NCBI RefSeq assembly: GCF_000004195.4
Contig: NC_030681.2
Location: forward strand, 24,754,482 to 24,818,481
Length of the DNA stretch: 64,000 bases
Direction of reading: 5' to 3'
From: Xenopus tropicalis
Taxonomy: Eukaryota > Chordata > Amphibia > Anura > Pipidae
Positions 35,701-48,181 of this stretch are shown piece after piece. The translations under genes were made by a program, and so were the position numbers. Each line of letters begins with the position of its first letter. Position 1 is the stretch's first letter. The notes beneath the pieces were generated by a model. It was not told the origin of the DNA and searched no databases. It was given only the letters and a program-made list of their open reading frames with translations.

Positions 35701-36319
35701 ATAAAATATGCACATTATTCATAGCTATAGGTACAGTGGCCACAATATGGCGAGCAATGGGAACCTGGTTATGACAATCACTTAAAAGGACCAGATAGAA
35801 GCACTGTCATGTGGACCTTCATGGCATCAGTTGTAGGTAACAGTAGGTGAGCATTGGTATAAGTAGAGCATGAAGGCAACAACAGAGCGAGACTGCAACA
35901 GTGACATTTTATATTAGTATTCATATCAGTATTCCCCCTCAGATATTAGGGGGAATTTAAAAATGGTGCTACTGCGCATGATGGAATAAGGAGGAAGAAT
36001 ATCGCTCCATGGTGCCCTTTAAGAGAACCCTGGTCCAGTGCAGTTTTCTGCTAACAGAATCACCAGCCTGGGGTATCAAGTAAGTGATTATAATTACTGG
36101 GAGGCGCCTAACAATTCTGGCAGTGCACTGTGGTAACTATGGAATTACCTCCACATTCAGTCACACGTGTGCATGATTTCTCAGGACACACAAATGAATG
36201 CCCAGTGCCCTGCCTGATCCCTCCACCAAGCTGCAAGTTCCCACATCAGGGAAATCAAACAGCCCACACTTTATTTACATTGGAAGGCATATTTATCAAC
36301 TGATATTCTGCCTCTAAAG

Positions 36320-36535
36320 CAGGGGTCCCCAACCTTTTTTTCTCATGAGGAAAATGTAAAAAGAGTTGGGGAGCATCACAAGCATGAATAATGTGCCTGG
36401 GGGTTCCAAATAGGGAATGAGATTGATTATTTAGTAGCCTCGTGTGGACAGGCAGCCTACAGGAAGCTCTGTTTGGCAGTACAGCTGCCAGTGTCGGACT
36501 GGGACCCCAGGGGCCCACCAGAAAACCTTAGACCC
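36320..36535. mobile_element. Dispersed repeat with 'caggggtccccaacc' end
   Basis: It begins 'gcaggggtccccaacctttt'. 'agagttggggagca' and 'gcatgaataa' match, in reverse, the copy at about 53200-53335 ('gatccccaacacccc' side). A second repeat fragment, 'gtgtcggactggga', follows at 36492. Confidence 0.55.
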
Positions 36536-36539
36536 TAAG

Positions 36540-38060
36540 CCCACTCTCCAAACTATTTTTCCTCGCCCAACCTCTTTATTCTCCTAGTCTCTTTTATTTA
36601 CATGCTAGCATCTATTCTTCCCTCTATTTCTCCTCTTTGTTCCCATTCAGAAATAGGGAATGACCATAAAGCAGGCCAAATGGCCAGGAGCAGGAGGGCC
36701 GACTGACACCTGGGCCCACCGGGAGTTTTCCTGGTATCCTGGTGGGCATTTTTATTGGCTTTTTGTTTACTTGCAGGTTTTAATTAGACAACATCCACTG
36801 ATATGGTACCGTCATGTAGAAACCATAACAACCCACAGTGCCCTGTGGTACATTAACACCTGGAAATCTAAGCACAGAAATATATATAAACACAACACCA
36901 ATGTCACCTTATAATAAATCATGTTTTACTTCATGCTTAAGTTTCTGTATTTTTTAATCACTGCACTGCTGGTTCTGTCCCTGAACTGACCCTGGAGTGA
37001 AATACATATGCGGAATATCACATTCTCACCGTAGATTCTCTATACAATGCCCCCTGCACATTGTTGCCTTTGGCAAGCAGGGAAAGCTCGGCTGATTTAT
37101 TAGTTCCACGTAGTTTTTCTGATTGTCTCCAAATGTTGTGGTAAACGTACTAGAATAGTTCAACTAAAGAGCAATACAAACCCATATTTAGATTTTAAAT
37201 GTATGTATTAACAAATACTCCATTTAAAGTAGAACCAGGAAAAAATGTCCAATAATTCTGTTTGCGATTCTATTGAGCTTATTGTGTGTGACTGTTACTT
37301 ATGAATTCCCAGCCTTAGGGAAGCTGCCTGATATCTACTACAGCAGAGAGATCATTATAGGACATTATAGTGAACAAGTTTTCATTCTGAAACCAGTAAA
37401 TGTTTTCTATGGATTTCCTGATGAATCGTACAGGGTTTTTCCCCCTATTTTGCTCAAAGCATGTTCCTTGGGAATGAACAGCAAACATTCTAACGGGTTT
37501 TATAGTAATTTGGCCAGTGGGGAAAGAGCCTCAGTGTGCTTCCTACAATATGTGCTGTGCCACATTACTCTTAAAGCTGGAGGCCTTAGATCCCTCTAGA
37601 AACACTTTATATGCTGTGTTTTTGGGTGGTGATTTGATTAAGATTTCTAATGATTAGTGAATTTTTTTGCCAGGCTTGTACTCATGGTGATATTCCGTAT
37701 TTCGCCATCTGCAATTTTTTTTATGAAAATGCTGCATAAATGAATTGTGAATTTTTTGCCGCAAATGAATGTCTGGAAACCCATTCTTTGTAATGTATTT
37801 GGAGTGAGAAAGAACTTAACAAAGAATGCCCATTGGCTTCAGCACATTTGAAGGGAGAAAAACACGCCCACTGACTTTGGAGTGAGAAAAAATGCCCACT
37901 CACTTCAATGCATTTGGTGTGAGAAAAAAAATGCCCACTGATTTTGAAGGAGAACTAATGCATCAATAGCAGTGATGATACAGCGCTTCAAATTTGTCAC
38001 AGAAGCTCCCCATCTTGGAAAATGTCTGTGACTCAATGTGGTCTGGGCAGCTGTTCAGAA
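36540..38060. other. Intergenic, no gene recognised
   Basis: Includes short tandem-like text with 'gaaaaaatgcccact' repeated three times at about 37855-37945, and a weak remnant of the 38511-38745 MITE family at about 37640-37790. No supported gene. Confidence 0.45.
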
Positions 38061-38510
38061 GCTGAGCTTAGGGATCTTTGCAAAATTTTCAAGCACAAAA
38101 TGAGGTTTGTCTGTCATGTAAGCTGATGCTACAGGGCTGATTATTACATTCTGATGCTAACTGCACTGATTTCTTAGCTGCCATGTAGTAATTATCTGTA
38201 TTAATTTTTAATCAGCCTTATAAATATATTCTATTTATACAGTATAATGTGAGTTGGTCCCTAAGCTCAGGTAAGTGACAGCAGCACAGAGCATGTGCAA
38301 GGAGTCAGCAGAAAAGAAGATGGGGGGCTACTGGGAACATCTCTGGGGGCACAGACCTTCCCTGCTAAAGGGCTGCGGTTGCCTTGGGCTGGTACTGAAG
38401 CCCAAAACATAATGTTAAGCATTTCTGTCCTACTTCTTTAGTCAGGCTTTAGTTCTTTAGTTGTGGGCGCATGAAATAAATCGTGGTTGTGTCAAAAAAG
38501 TCATTGTCAC

Positions 38511-38745
38511 TAGTTATGAGTGAATCTGTCCTGTTTCACTTCACAATAAAATTCACGAAATGGCAAGAAAATGTTTTGATTTCTTGACGCACCCAATCTG
38601 ACGCTCACCAAAATTTTTTTATGTTTATGTGCAACAAATTTTTCCGTGCAAATTTTCACAGATTTTACGCAAAACAATTCACAATTGGTGAAATGTGGAA
38701 ATTCGCTGTGAATCCATGCCTGGCAAAAAAATTCGCTCATCACTA
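38511..38745. mobile_element. hAT-like MITE with perfect 8-bp target duplication
   Basis: 'tagttatgagtgaat' and 'attcgctcatcacta' are inverted ends. 'attgtcac' flanks both sides (38503-38510 and 38746-38753). Same family as 12447-12743 and the fragments at 16674 and 60486. Confidence 0.85.
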
Positions 38746-38864
38746 ATTGTCACGTCAAAAAAGTCGGGCAAATTTTTTGACATTTCTCTAATTTTTTTTA
38801 GCATTATTCGACGAAGCAAAACAGGTCATATTCACAATCACTACTCCATATCTTAAGTCTACTA

Positions 38865-38972
38865 AAAAAAATTTAAGCATTAAATAAACCCAATAGGGTT
38901 TTTAAAAGATGACTTTACCATAATTCGGAGCTTTCTCGATAATGGATCTGGAAATGGATCCCATACCTGTAT
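38865..38972. mobile_element. Fragment of the 'acaggtatgggatc' MITE, reverse orientation
   Basis: It ends 'ggatcccatacctgta', the reverse complement of the family left end, preceded by 'aataaacccaatagggtt'. Confidence 0.7.
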
Positions 38973-39480
38973 CACTAATCAAAAGCTTTTAACAACAGTC
39001 CTTAAGAACATACATAAAGGTGTCAGCTGATCAAAGATTGGCGAAATTTGCAGAAATTTTCTGTCCGGGTAAGCGCAGCTTTAGCATATGTTTCCAGAGA
39101 TAAATGTGGAGGATATCACCCCAGTTCTCCATCTGTATGTGTTAGCAAACATTGGCAGAATATAAATTAAAAGGAATAAAAGAACCTCTCTGTGAGATGC
39201 AGTTCTGACTGGAAGGCATATGCCAAATGCAGTGGAGTCAATTATATTTGGTTCGAAGGGTCATAAGACTTTCGCTAGATCCACGAGCAACATCATTAAT
39301 CATTTTATTTTTTAATAAATGAAAAATATTCATAAATACAGTAAAATTTGGTGATACAAACCCCCCCAAATAGAAGCAGTGGTAATAGCATGGCACATCT
39401 GCATGAGAGAAGCGAACGGGAAAATGAGTTTTGAAGCTTCACAGCATGACAGGATCAGAAATGGTACCAAGTAATAATAA

Positions 39481-40341
39481 ATGGCATTTGATAATGGATC
39501 AAATTGTGGAAAACATGACACAGCTAATCTGGTCTTAGGAAATATACGCCACATCTGGAGGGTAGCCTCCCAAATAGTCCTAAATAAGGGCACAGAACCA
39601 CGTGCTCCCATTTGGTTTAATTTAAACTGCCCTTCACTAGCAGGTATGGGGACTTACTGTATATACTCGAGTATAAGCCTAGTTTTTCAGCACCCAAAAT
39701 GTGCTCAAAAAGTCACCCTCGGCTTATACTCGAGTTGGGTGCCATGGGTCCCTCTAGACTAGCACCTCTCTCCTTTGTGTGCAAATTAGGCCACCTGCAA
39801 CCAGACCCTCCAGTGCCCTGGCCTAGGCTCCCACTAGCAATACATTTCCCCTTACATCTCCTCCGGGACTGGGTCTGCTGCCAGTTTGCCAATGTGCAAT
39901 GAGCGTGGGGTAGTACTCATATTGTTTTTGTTGACCCTCTTCTCCACTTACAGAGCTAGTTTACTGTTTTTCTTTGAAATAAATATTAAAAAACATATAC
40001 CCCACTGATGCCTCAATTAATGTAATTTTATTGGTATTTATTTTGACTATTAAAACTTAGCAGTAGCTGCTGCATTTCCCACCCTAGGCTTATACGTTTT
40101 TCCAGTTTTCTTAGGTAAAAGTAGGTACCTCGGCTTATATTCGGATTGGCCTATACTCGAGTATATACGGTATTAAACTGTGGCTCGAAAAGGGAGTTGA
40201 GACTATAGATGATTGTGTTTCACTTTATTTCTCGGAAAGATCCCACTCACAACTTGCTATATATTTCATGTCTGATAATGTATACCTCAACTATTGTAAT
40301 GCTTATTGTATACTCAATAAAAACTACCTGAATTAAAAAAA
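39481..40341 (+). mobile_element. L1-type LINE 3' end, split by a MITE
   Basis: The plus-strand frame before the break reads '..RHIWRVASQIVLNKG..PRAPIWFNL', and the frame after it 'LWLEKGVETIDDCVSLYFSE'. This order and style match the end of L1/Tx1-clade ORF2 ('PLW.NP' followed by 'W...GI..L.D'). The tail 'actcaataaaaactacctg' then poly-A at 40329-40341 is a typical LINE 3' end. The 39655-40172 MITE lies between the two coding pieces. Confidence 0.55.
39655..40172. mobile_element. MITE with 'tactgtatatactcgagtataagcc' ends
   Basis: The left end 'tatatactcgagtataagcc' and right end 'ggcctatactcgagtatata' are inverted. The motif 'cggcttatactcgag' repeats inside each end. I could not define the target duplication. 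The element is non-coding. Confidence 0.8.
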
Positions 40342-40725
40342 ATATGTGGAAAACAGTTGCCCAGAAGCAGATGGCTAGTAAAGGTTTGGCATTGGGGCAC
40401 TGGTATTATTGCAGCTGGGAATCCTATAGCTAGAGGGTATTGCTATTGAATTTATGTGCATTCTGCATGACAAAGTTTTGTTGGGTTTTACTAATAACAC
40501 TAATTATACATATACAGTATACTCTCACTGCATTGCTGTACATTGATGTATTTGCACTGTTAGTAACATCAATAAAGCTATGCCCAGTATGGTTCCAAAT
40601 GAGACTAGTAGCTGTGAATTCTGAATGATGGTTGGTGCAAGGCTTAGTAATTGTGATAAAATTCAAACTTTAGTTCATATAATAAATCTGTCCTTTAGTC
40701 TTAGAAAGTGGTTTTGACTAAGGGG

Positions 40726-40945
40726 CACATTTACTAATCCACGAATGCGAATCCCAAATGGAAAAAATCGGATTGGAAACGAAATTTTTTCGACTTTTTC
40801 GTTGCCGTCACGTTTTCTTCATATTTTGCGCAATTTTTTCGTCACCGTCACGACTTTATCGTATTTTGTGCTACTTTTTTGTCGACGTCACGATTTTTTT
40901 CGTATTGAGCAATTGTAAACGGCAGAAAAACCAATCCGAAAACAG
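40726..40945. mobile_element. MITE-like element with 'ggggcacatttactaatcc' end
   Basis: It begins 'aaggggcacatttactaatc' and has repeated 'cgtcacg(a/t)ttt' blocks. The end 'ccaatccgaaaaca' mirrors 'aatcggattgg' near the start. It abuts the next MITE at 40946. The same terminus flanks the left satellite array (1291-1300). Confidence 0.6.
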
Positions 40946-41203
40946 GTACTGTTTTATTATTACAGAGAAAAGGGAATCATTTAACCATTAAATAAACCCA
41001 ATAGGGCTGTTCTGCCCCCAATAAGGGGTAATTATATCTTAGTTGGGATCAAGTACAGGTACTGTTTTATTATTACAGGGAAAAGTGAATCATTTTTAAA
41101 AATTTAAATTATTTGATTAAAATGGAGTCTATGAGAGATGACCTTACTGTAATTTGGATTTTTCTGGATAATGAGTTTCCAGATAATGGATCCCATACCT
41201 GTA
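40946..41203. mobile_element. 'acaggtatgggatc' MITE, reverse orientation, 1-2 units
   Basis: It contains one complete reverse-orientation 113-bp unit and part of another, then ends 'ggatcccatacctgtaa'. Confidence 0.8.
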
Positions 41204-41243
41204 ATTACTGCGTTGAACAATTAAATAATTGCTCCTCTTTAAG

Positions 41244-41340
41244 AACCACGAGCACCCATATCATTGTAACCACGAGCACCCATATCATTGTAACCACGAG
41301 CACCCATATCATTGTAACCACGAGCACCCATATCACTGTG
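41244..41340. repeat. 24-bp tandem repeat, four copies
   Basis: The unit 'accacgagcacccatatcat' plus 'tgta' is repeated four times with one late change (cactgtg). The unit is a multiple of three, so a frame (41113-41343) stays open through it without being a gene. Confidence 0.95.
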
Positions 41341-41985
41341 TGAGCATTACAGTACAGCTTGGGGAACCTTTAGCCCCATATCCCAGGGCCCAGCTGAGTT
41401 GTGTGTAACAGAGCTATTCCAACTGCTTGTGTTTCCCTTGCTACAGGCCACAATTATGTTTTTCCATCATCACAGTTCATGGAGATTCAGCTTCTCCGTG
41501 GTGTGAGTAAAATGCACAATGCTGTGATTGCCTAAGTCTGTAAGATGTAATTGTGTGTATGGAAAGCATTCCGTGTGTGGATGTATTATGGAGACCATAA
41601 ATTACAGTAATCCCAAATTAAAAGGAATCACCGCGTTCTTACAAACCACAAGGAAAGTAATTTCAGCGCCTGAGGCAGCAAATGTTTATCTTGAATACTA
41701 AAAACATATTTAGAAGGGTAATACACAGTGCAGCTTGGCCATAGCCAAATTTCTGAACCCATGAAATACCAAAGGGAAGCAAAACAGTGCATTTACAGGC
41801 AGTGCTGCTAACCCATAAAATATCCAACTGTTCGTAAGAAAGGATATATTCATTGAGGAGCTCCTCCAAGGTATTTTGTGTTTTCCTTCACATCCCAACT
41901 GCTAATAAGATAATACTGGTTTTGGCTTGCTATTCTAGCGTGAAAATGGCCTGCACTGCATTGACTTGGCTGAGAGTCCAGTTCT
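41341..41985. other. Intergenic, no gene recognised
   Basis: No supported gene or repeat. Confidence 0.4.
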
Positions 41986-41989
41986 AGCC

Positions 41990-43290
41990 TTTGTTGGGTT
42001 TTTTTGTGTTTGGTTCATTCTGTAAAGGCAAATGGGGTTATTTTGAGGTTGTTTTTTCAGGAGTGGGGTTGTTTTCTCTGGAAAGATTAGAGGAACGGAA
42101 CTTTAATTTGAAGCAGCGAAGGGGGTTTTTCACGGTGAGGGCAGTGAGGTTGGGGAATGTCCTTTCTAGTGATGTTGTAATGGCAAATTCTGTTAATGCC
42201 TTTAAGAGGGGCCTGGATGAGTTCTTGAACAAGCATAGTATCCAAGGCTATTGTGATACTAATATCTACAGTTAGTATTAGTGTTTGTATATATAGTTTA
42301 TGTATGTGTATAGATAGATCAGTATGGGTCTGTATGTGAGTGGATAGATAGGTCAGTATGGGTCTGTATGTGAGTGGATAGATAGGTCAGTGTGGGTCTG
42401 TATGTGAGTGTATAGATAGGTCAGTATGGGTCTGTATGTGAGTGTATAGATAGGTCAGTATGGGTCTGTATGTGAGTGTATAGATAGGTCAGTATGGGTC
42501 TGTATGTGAGTGTATAGATAGGTCAGTATGGGTCTGTATGTGAGTGTATAGATAGGTCAGTATGGGTCTGTATGTGAGTGGATAGATAGGTCAGTATGGG
42601 TCTGTATGTGAGTGGATAGATAGGTCAGTATGGGTCTGTATGTGAGTGTATAGATAGGTCAGTATGGGTCTGTGTGTGAGTGGATAGATAGGTCAGTGTG
42701 GGTCTGTATGTGAGTGGATAGATAGGTCAGTATGGGTCTGTATGTGAGTGTATAGATAGGTCAGTATGGGTCTGTGTGTGAGTGGATAGATAGGTCAGTG
42801 TGGGTCTGTATGTGAGTGTATAGATAGGTCAGTATGGGTCTGTGTGTGAGTGGATAGATAGGTCAGTGTGGGTCTGTATGTGAGTGGATAGATAGGTCAG
42901 TATGGGTCTGTATGTGAGTGGATAGATAGGTCAGTGTGGGTCTGTATGTGAGTGGATAGATAGGTCAGTGTGGGTCTGTATGTGAGTGTATAGATAGGTC
43001 AGTGTGGGTCTGTATGTGAGTGTATAGATAGGTCAGTATGGGTCTGTATGTGAGTGGATAGATAGGTCAGTATGGGTCTGTGTGTGAGTGGATAGATAGG
43101 TCAGTGTGGGTCTGTATGTGAGTGGATAGATAGGTCAGTGTGGGTCTGTATGTGTGTGGATAGATAGGTCAGTATGGGTCTGTATGTGAGTGGATAGATA
43201 GGTCAGTATGGGTTGTGTGTGTTGGGTTTACTTGGAAGGGTTGAACCTGATGGACTCTGGTCTTTTTTCAACCCTATGTAACTATGTAAA
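41990..43290 (+). mobile_element. LINE-like 3' end with an internal 34-bp minisatellite
   Basis: The frame to 42275 ends '..RRGFFTVRAVRLGNVLSSDVVMANSVNAFKRGLDEFLNKHS..'. This resembles the C-terminus that follows reverse transcriptase in CR1/jockey-group LINEs ('FF..RVV..WN.LP..VV.A.S...FK..LD'). After the stop come the 34-bp array and a tail 'gggttgaacctgatggac...ctatgtaactatgtaa'. The same tail, inverted, is at 28910-28990. Confidence 0.55.
42298..43215. repeat. 34-bp minisatellite, about 27 units
   Basis: The unit contains 'agataggtcagtatgggtct' followed by 'gtatgtgagtg' and 't(a/g)tagat'. Variants alternate at two positions (cagtatggg or cagtgtggg; gagtgtat or gagtggat), and blocks of 3-4 units repeat, indicating local block duplications. 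Confidence 0.95.
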
Positions 43291-45450
43291 TAACGTCCCT
43301 CTGACCAACAATGGTATAATATTGGAAGCAAACTAATGGGATACTACACATGAATACAAAATCAGGAAAGCACGAACAGGCACAAGGATATTTTTAACAG
43401 ACATTTAATGCCAAAAGAAGCAGTAAACTAAGGATAAAGGAATAGACAAAAAGGAAAAAAAATCAACTAGAAGGAATGGTAAGAGCAGAGGGAAAGTATA
43501 GGCAGGGTAAAAGTCTTTCCAGTTAATTACATTAACCTTATACATGATAGCTACCCCAGCTGGAGCTAAACATATGGCATCACAAATTAAAGGAAGGGAG
43601 AAAGCAAGGCAGGTAACAGTCACTATTAGAAAAGGCACAGAAGCCCATACAGACATGTGACCTATACTGACCAACCTAACCACCCAGGGACTCAATGGAC
43701 TCTAATTCACTTATTCTGTGATGGTGAGAATTATTTGTGGGTGCCCAGCCTGATCAACTCTCACCTTATGTGTTCATTTATTTTCACCTTTTGACAATCT
43801 AATGTTTCATTTATCTGTATTTTCTATACGAATCCCTACAAACATTTCAGAGCTTACAGATTTGTCAAATACATGCCCCCATCTGGTTAGTATCCATAAT
43901 ACATTGGGAGATTAGTAGCGGTTATTATTAGCTGGCGTCAATTAGGGTTCATTGTTTCCTATGTTCATACATTACTGGCATAGATCAAACCTGGGACTAT
44001 AGAATCTATAGGGCAGAACAATGATACTACTGCAAACTCTATGAGGGGTGGCACTAAACGGGTTAAATGGTTGTTTTGGGGTGCATAGTTAGCCAAATGG
44101 CCATTATGCAGGAATGCTATGTATACCCTCAAGCAATTACTTAAATGTCGATTAGACCATCACCTTTTCATTTGGGAAATTTTTACAGGTAGGAGATTTG
44201 TGTTTGCTCTTTTTTACTGAAGGGAAATGCCTGAAGCTTTATTCCCCCTTTTCCTTAACACTTTTTCCTTTGCAGATTGATAGTTAGGAGCATTATTAAT
44301 GCCATTTGGCACTGTGATATCCAGCTTTTCAGAAGCCTTTTCTCACTTCTGTCATATCCCGCTATACTGTTAACAGAATTGAGCCATTATTGATTTTTTT
44401 TAATCCATTTTCAAGTGTTTTTAGAGTGTCTGAACTTATAATTTATATCCTATTAAAAAAAATCAGCCCACTGCATTACATGGAACAAAATGTAATGCAT
44501 TTCAAGAGACATTATATATCACTTTATATATAGAGTATTGCAATAAAAGACTATACACATTACATTAACATATTTTATAGACACCTGGAAGGGCTAGATA
44601 TTGATTGTGCAGTAATCACCAAATTACAGAACAAAACAATCATGTTTTATGAGCAAAATACAAGTAAGGGCCATTTATTTCCCCCCAAATTCTTCTCAGC
44701 CGAGGAGACGCCCAGGGCAGTATTATAAAATTGTAAACCTTTTTGACAAACTCCCAAAATCCACACACAAAAGATTGGGCATTATTAATATTAATGGAGC
44801 ATTTTTAGGGTTTTATTAGGGCTCTAACAGAGAAGTGTTTTGTTTGGTTTCCTTATAAAACACATTGTAATCAAGTCAAAGTGAAACAGGATTATTTGCT
44901 AATTGTAGGCGTTAATAAAGTCTCAGAGCTACTGTTTCTATCCACTATCTCCATAGTCTATATCAGACCCCCAGTCTTGCCCACCATTACTACTGCAGTT
45001 TCAGAAATCATTTTCTTAGAATATTTTCTTCAAGCAGAAAGTGCTGGTAACTTGCTGGCACTATAAGAATAACTGATGATGATGACGAAAGGCCGTATTA
45101 GCTAGCACAGGATATCGCTGTAGCTGGGAGCCTTGAAACATCCTGGAAACCATGGATGCTTCCTGGACACCCCTTAGGTTAGTCACAATAAAACCCTTAG
45201 ATTTTATTGTGAGTGTGAGAGCTCAGGAAGCCTTTGTTCTAGGATCTGCAGCACTAATAACAGCTGTGGGGGCTGAGATTTTTTTTTTTTGTCCAAATTT
45301 TTTTTTCTTTAAAAACAGATTGAATTATATATGATGGGGCTTTCTTATAAATGAACACATTTAAGGATACTGAATGAGTCCTTTCCTAAAATATTTTGGA
45401 TTCTGAGTAGAAGTAAATGTTCAACAGAATTGCATCTTTAGCAGGAATTG
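43291..45450. other. Intergenic, no gene recognised
   Basis: The 43405-43695 minus frame (96 residues) is hydrophobic but has no homolog I recognise. AT-rich, repeat-poor text at 44250-44550. Nothing supported. Confidence 0.45.
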
Positions 45451-45452
45451 TA

Positions 45453-45742
45453 TAGAGGTATAGGACCCCTTATCCAAAATACCCAGGACCAAGGGTATTC
45501 CGGATAAGGGGTCTTTCCATAATTTAGATCTTCATACCTTAAGTCTACTAAAAATTCAATAAAACATTAATTAAACCCAATAGTATTGCTTTGAATCCAA
45601 TAAGGATTAATTATATCTTAGTTGGGATCAATTACAAGGTACTGTTTTATTAACTACAGATAAAAAATGTTGAATTATTTGATTAAAATGGAGTCTATGG
45701 GAGACGGGCTTTCGGGTTTCCGGATAAGGGATCCCATACCTG
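45453..45742. mobile_element. 'acaggtatgggatc' MITE, single-unit copy with both ends
   Basis: Left end 'aggtataggaccccttatcc' and right end 'ggataagggatcccatacctg', with only one internal unit (reverse orientation). This is the non-expanded form of the family that carries tandem arrays at 19.5, 30.8 and 50 kb. Confidence 0.85.
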
Positions 45743-45744
45743 TA

Positions 45745-46857
45745 ATGTGAGCACAGAGGGACTGTGAATGGTATGTTTCATGTATGGTCTGGCCCTCCTT
45801 CATTATTCCCTCTTCTCTCCTCAACGCTATTCCTAAATGGTATCAAATAATACCCTCAGAGTTAGTTAGAAGTGAAGTAGGCAACCACCCTCTACCACAG
45901 GCACAGGACTACTTAAGCAGGTCTTCCCCTCTGCCTCTTCTTTTTTAACCCCTGACCTGCCCAAATCAGCTTTCCCATCCTCTTTCCCCTGCTTTGTTTT
46001 GGTTCTTGGTAACTGCTGTCTGGGGAAATCCCAAAAACCTGATTTATGGGTGATGAGTTCTTAAGGCAAAGATGGGGATAGCATGGGCCATGAAAGTGAA
46101 AAAAGAAGAGACTAGACTAGGTAAGAACAGAATGTAATGGTCAAAGGATAGAATTATACAGGAACAGGACATAGCACACACAGAACGCAACTAGCCAGGA
46201 ACTGGGCAAGGCAGGACTAGAATACAGGTCAGGCTTAGCAAGGCAAGAGAAAAGAGAAGGCTAAAGCTGGCCGTACTAGCACCCTAAATACTGTACAAAC
46301 AGATCAAATGGAACAATAGAAAGAAAGCCATGCAGTGTCTGCACTGTTTCCATCCATTTGGCTCATGTATGTCCTCCCTAAGTAGGCTTGGAAAGGAATG
46401 GTGAGATCCAATAATAGCAAGAGCTCAGGCTACACTGTTCAGGAAGAGAAGTGGGAAAGGGCAAGGCCTTATTTAGGGAGAATTCAGATGGGTTTAGCTG
46501 AACCTAAATAAACAATGGTCTCGCTTTATATACACATCTGGAGACATGATAAGCTCAGTTTCACCAGAAACTTTTGGCTGTCTTCCTGGTCTAGTGGTTA
46601 GGGAAAGGAATCCAAAAGGTCCCAGTAGTGACAGACAGTAGTATACACTGCTGTTTGTTATATTTTGCGGAATAAAAATAAAAAAGAAAATTGTCTGCGA
46701 TGCTGTCCTTTAATTGCACTGCACTTAATTGCCTTAGGGTGGTGCTTTAGCCCTCGACAAGCTTGTTTGGGGGAACACTGTCGTTTATTCCACATGACCA
46801 CAGCTTAGACAATGGTTGGCCTTAGGGTAAAATATATGTCTGACTCTCATCCACTAA
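45745..46857. other. Intergenic, no gene recognised
   Basis: No supported feature. Confidence 0.4.
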
Positions 46858-46858
46858 T

Positions 46859-47057
46859 GGGCAGATTTATCAAAATGTGAGTTTAGAACTTAATACATAA
46901 AAACTCACCCACATTCTATTCATGCCTATGGGATTCCTAGAATTGTATTTATCAATGGGTGAAAGTTATGCGCTTCTAAAAATCCCATAGGCATAAATAG
47001 AACATGGGTGAGTTTTTATATATTAAGCTCTAAACTCACATTTTGCTAAATCTGCCC
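46859..47057. mobile_element. Palindromic MITE, about 90-bp arms
   Basis: 'gggcagatttatcaaaatgt' opens the element and '..attttgctaaatctgccc' closes it. The inner words 'cctatgggattcctag' and 'aatcccataggcataaatag' continue the inverted repeat almost to the centre near 46955. Confidence 0.85.
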
Positions 47058-48179
47058 TTAACTGTCATCTCCAATTCCTTTATTTGGTATGGGTTTTTGG
47101 GGGTTCCTGGTTTTGGAGACAAAGAAACGGTTCAAAACCATGTAGCCCAGTAAAATAAATATTTTTGCCTGCTTCTGGCAAGTATTTTATTTATTGGGCA
47201 GGTTTGAGTAAAGGGGAAGCAGAATCACAAATACCAGACCATGCCAGCCCAACTGGTTTTGCAGCAAAAATGCAGCTACTAGGGAAACCTTCTGGCTTTC
47301 CTACAATGGTGCATGTATAAGTCCAGATACATTTTGTAATAATCTTGGCATATTTAAGTCTAGTGATGTTAGGTATAGCTTTCAGGCTATAAGAACCTGC
47401 TCCTCTGGATAAATAAATGCAGTGAACAAAACAAATTACAGAACAGGGAAAGAGAACCGTACATCTTGTAATTAATAGGCTAATGGACTTAGACACCTTG
47501 CTGCCACCAGGTAACCATAAAACCAACTTGGAAACTTTTGTTTAATGCTATAATTCTAGAGGAAAAGCAATGATTCTAAATAACAGAATTAGCTGTCTGC
47601 ATCCATCAGGGTGACAGGGTAATCCCAGGGCCTCCCGAGACTGCATCCAACAGATATTTTCCATTTGATGTAAAATTTGAATAAATAAAAATCCTAATTA
47701 TACATAGCAGGTTTTATTGCCCCATAATTAGCCACTTTCATCATATTTTGTATGAACCACTTGCCAAACCCAAGATTTATTATATCAACTTGACAAGCTA
47801 TACCCATAGGACCCTACTTCCACTTCCTGCACGAGGCAAACTCAAACTATTTAAGGGTGATGGATGTCTCCATTCTAATAACTATTTTTAATGGATGATT
47901 CAAGTTCTGAGGCCAACCTAATTTCACGCATTTATGTTTCAATTATGCCCTGCATTTGAGAGAAATTCCTGATTGGTTGATCGCTGCTCAAGTTTGTATG
48001 TGAGCTTGACATATTATGCCTATTAATCAAACCTGCACTGGACTATAAACGTGATGATGAAGAACCCAATTAAATTGTGAAGAATTTGGGAGTTGGATGT
48101 TGGCACCATTGCTGTCACACTAACTGGAAATACCATTTCAAAGACAAGTATTAATATCATCATTAATATAGTTACTATA
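47058..48179. other. Intergenic, no gene recognised
   Basis: AT-rich, repeat-poor. The 47191-47526 minus frame has no domain I recognise. Confidence 0.4.
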
Positions 48180-48181
48180 TA

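Noticed and set aside
45068..45110. 'ctgatgatgatgacgaaagg' as a second hammerhead
   Set aside because: No stem II can form between the core boxes, and there is no matching stem I or correct U-H cleavage site.
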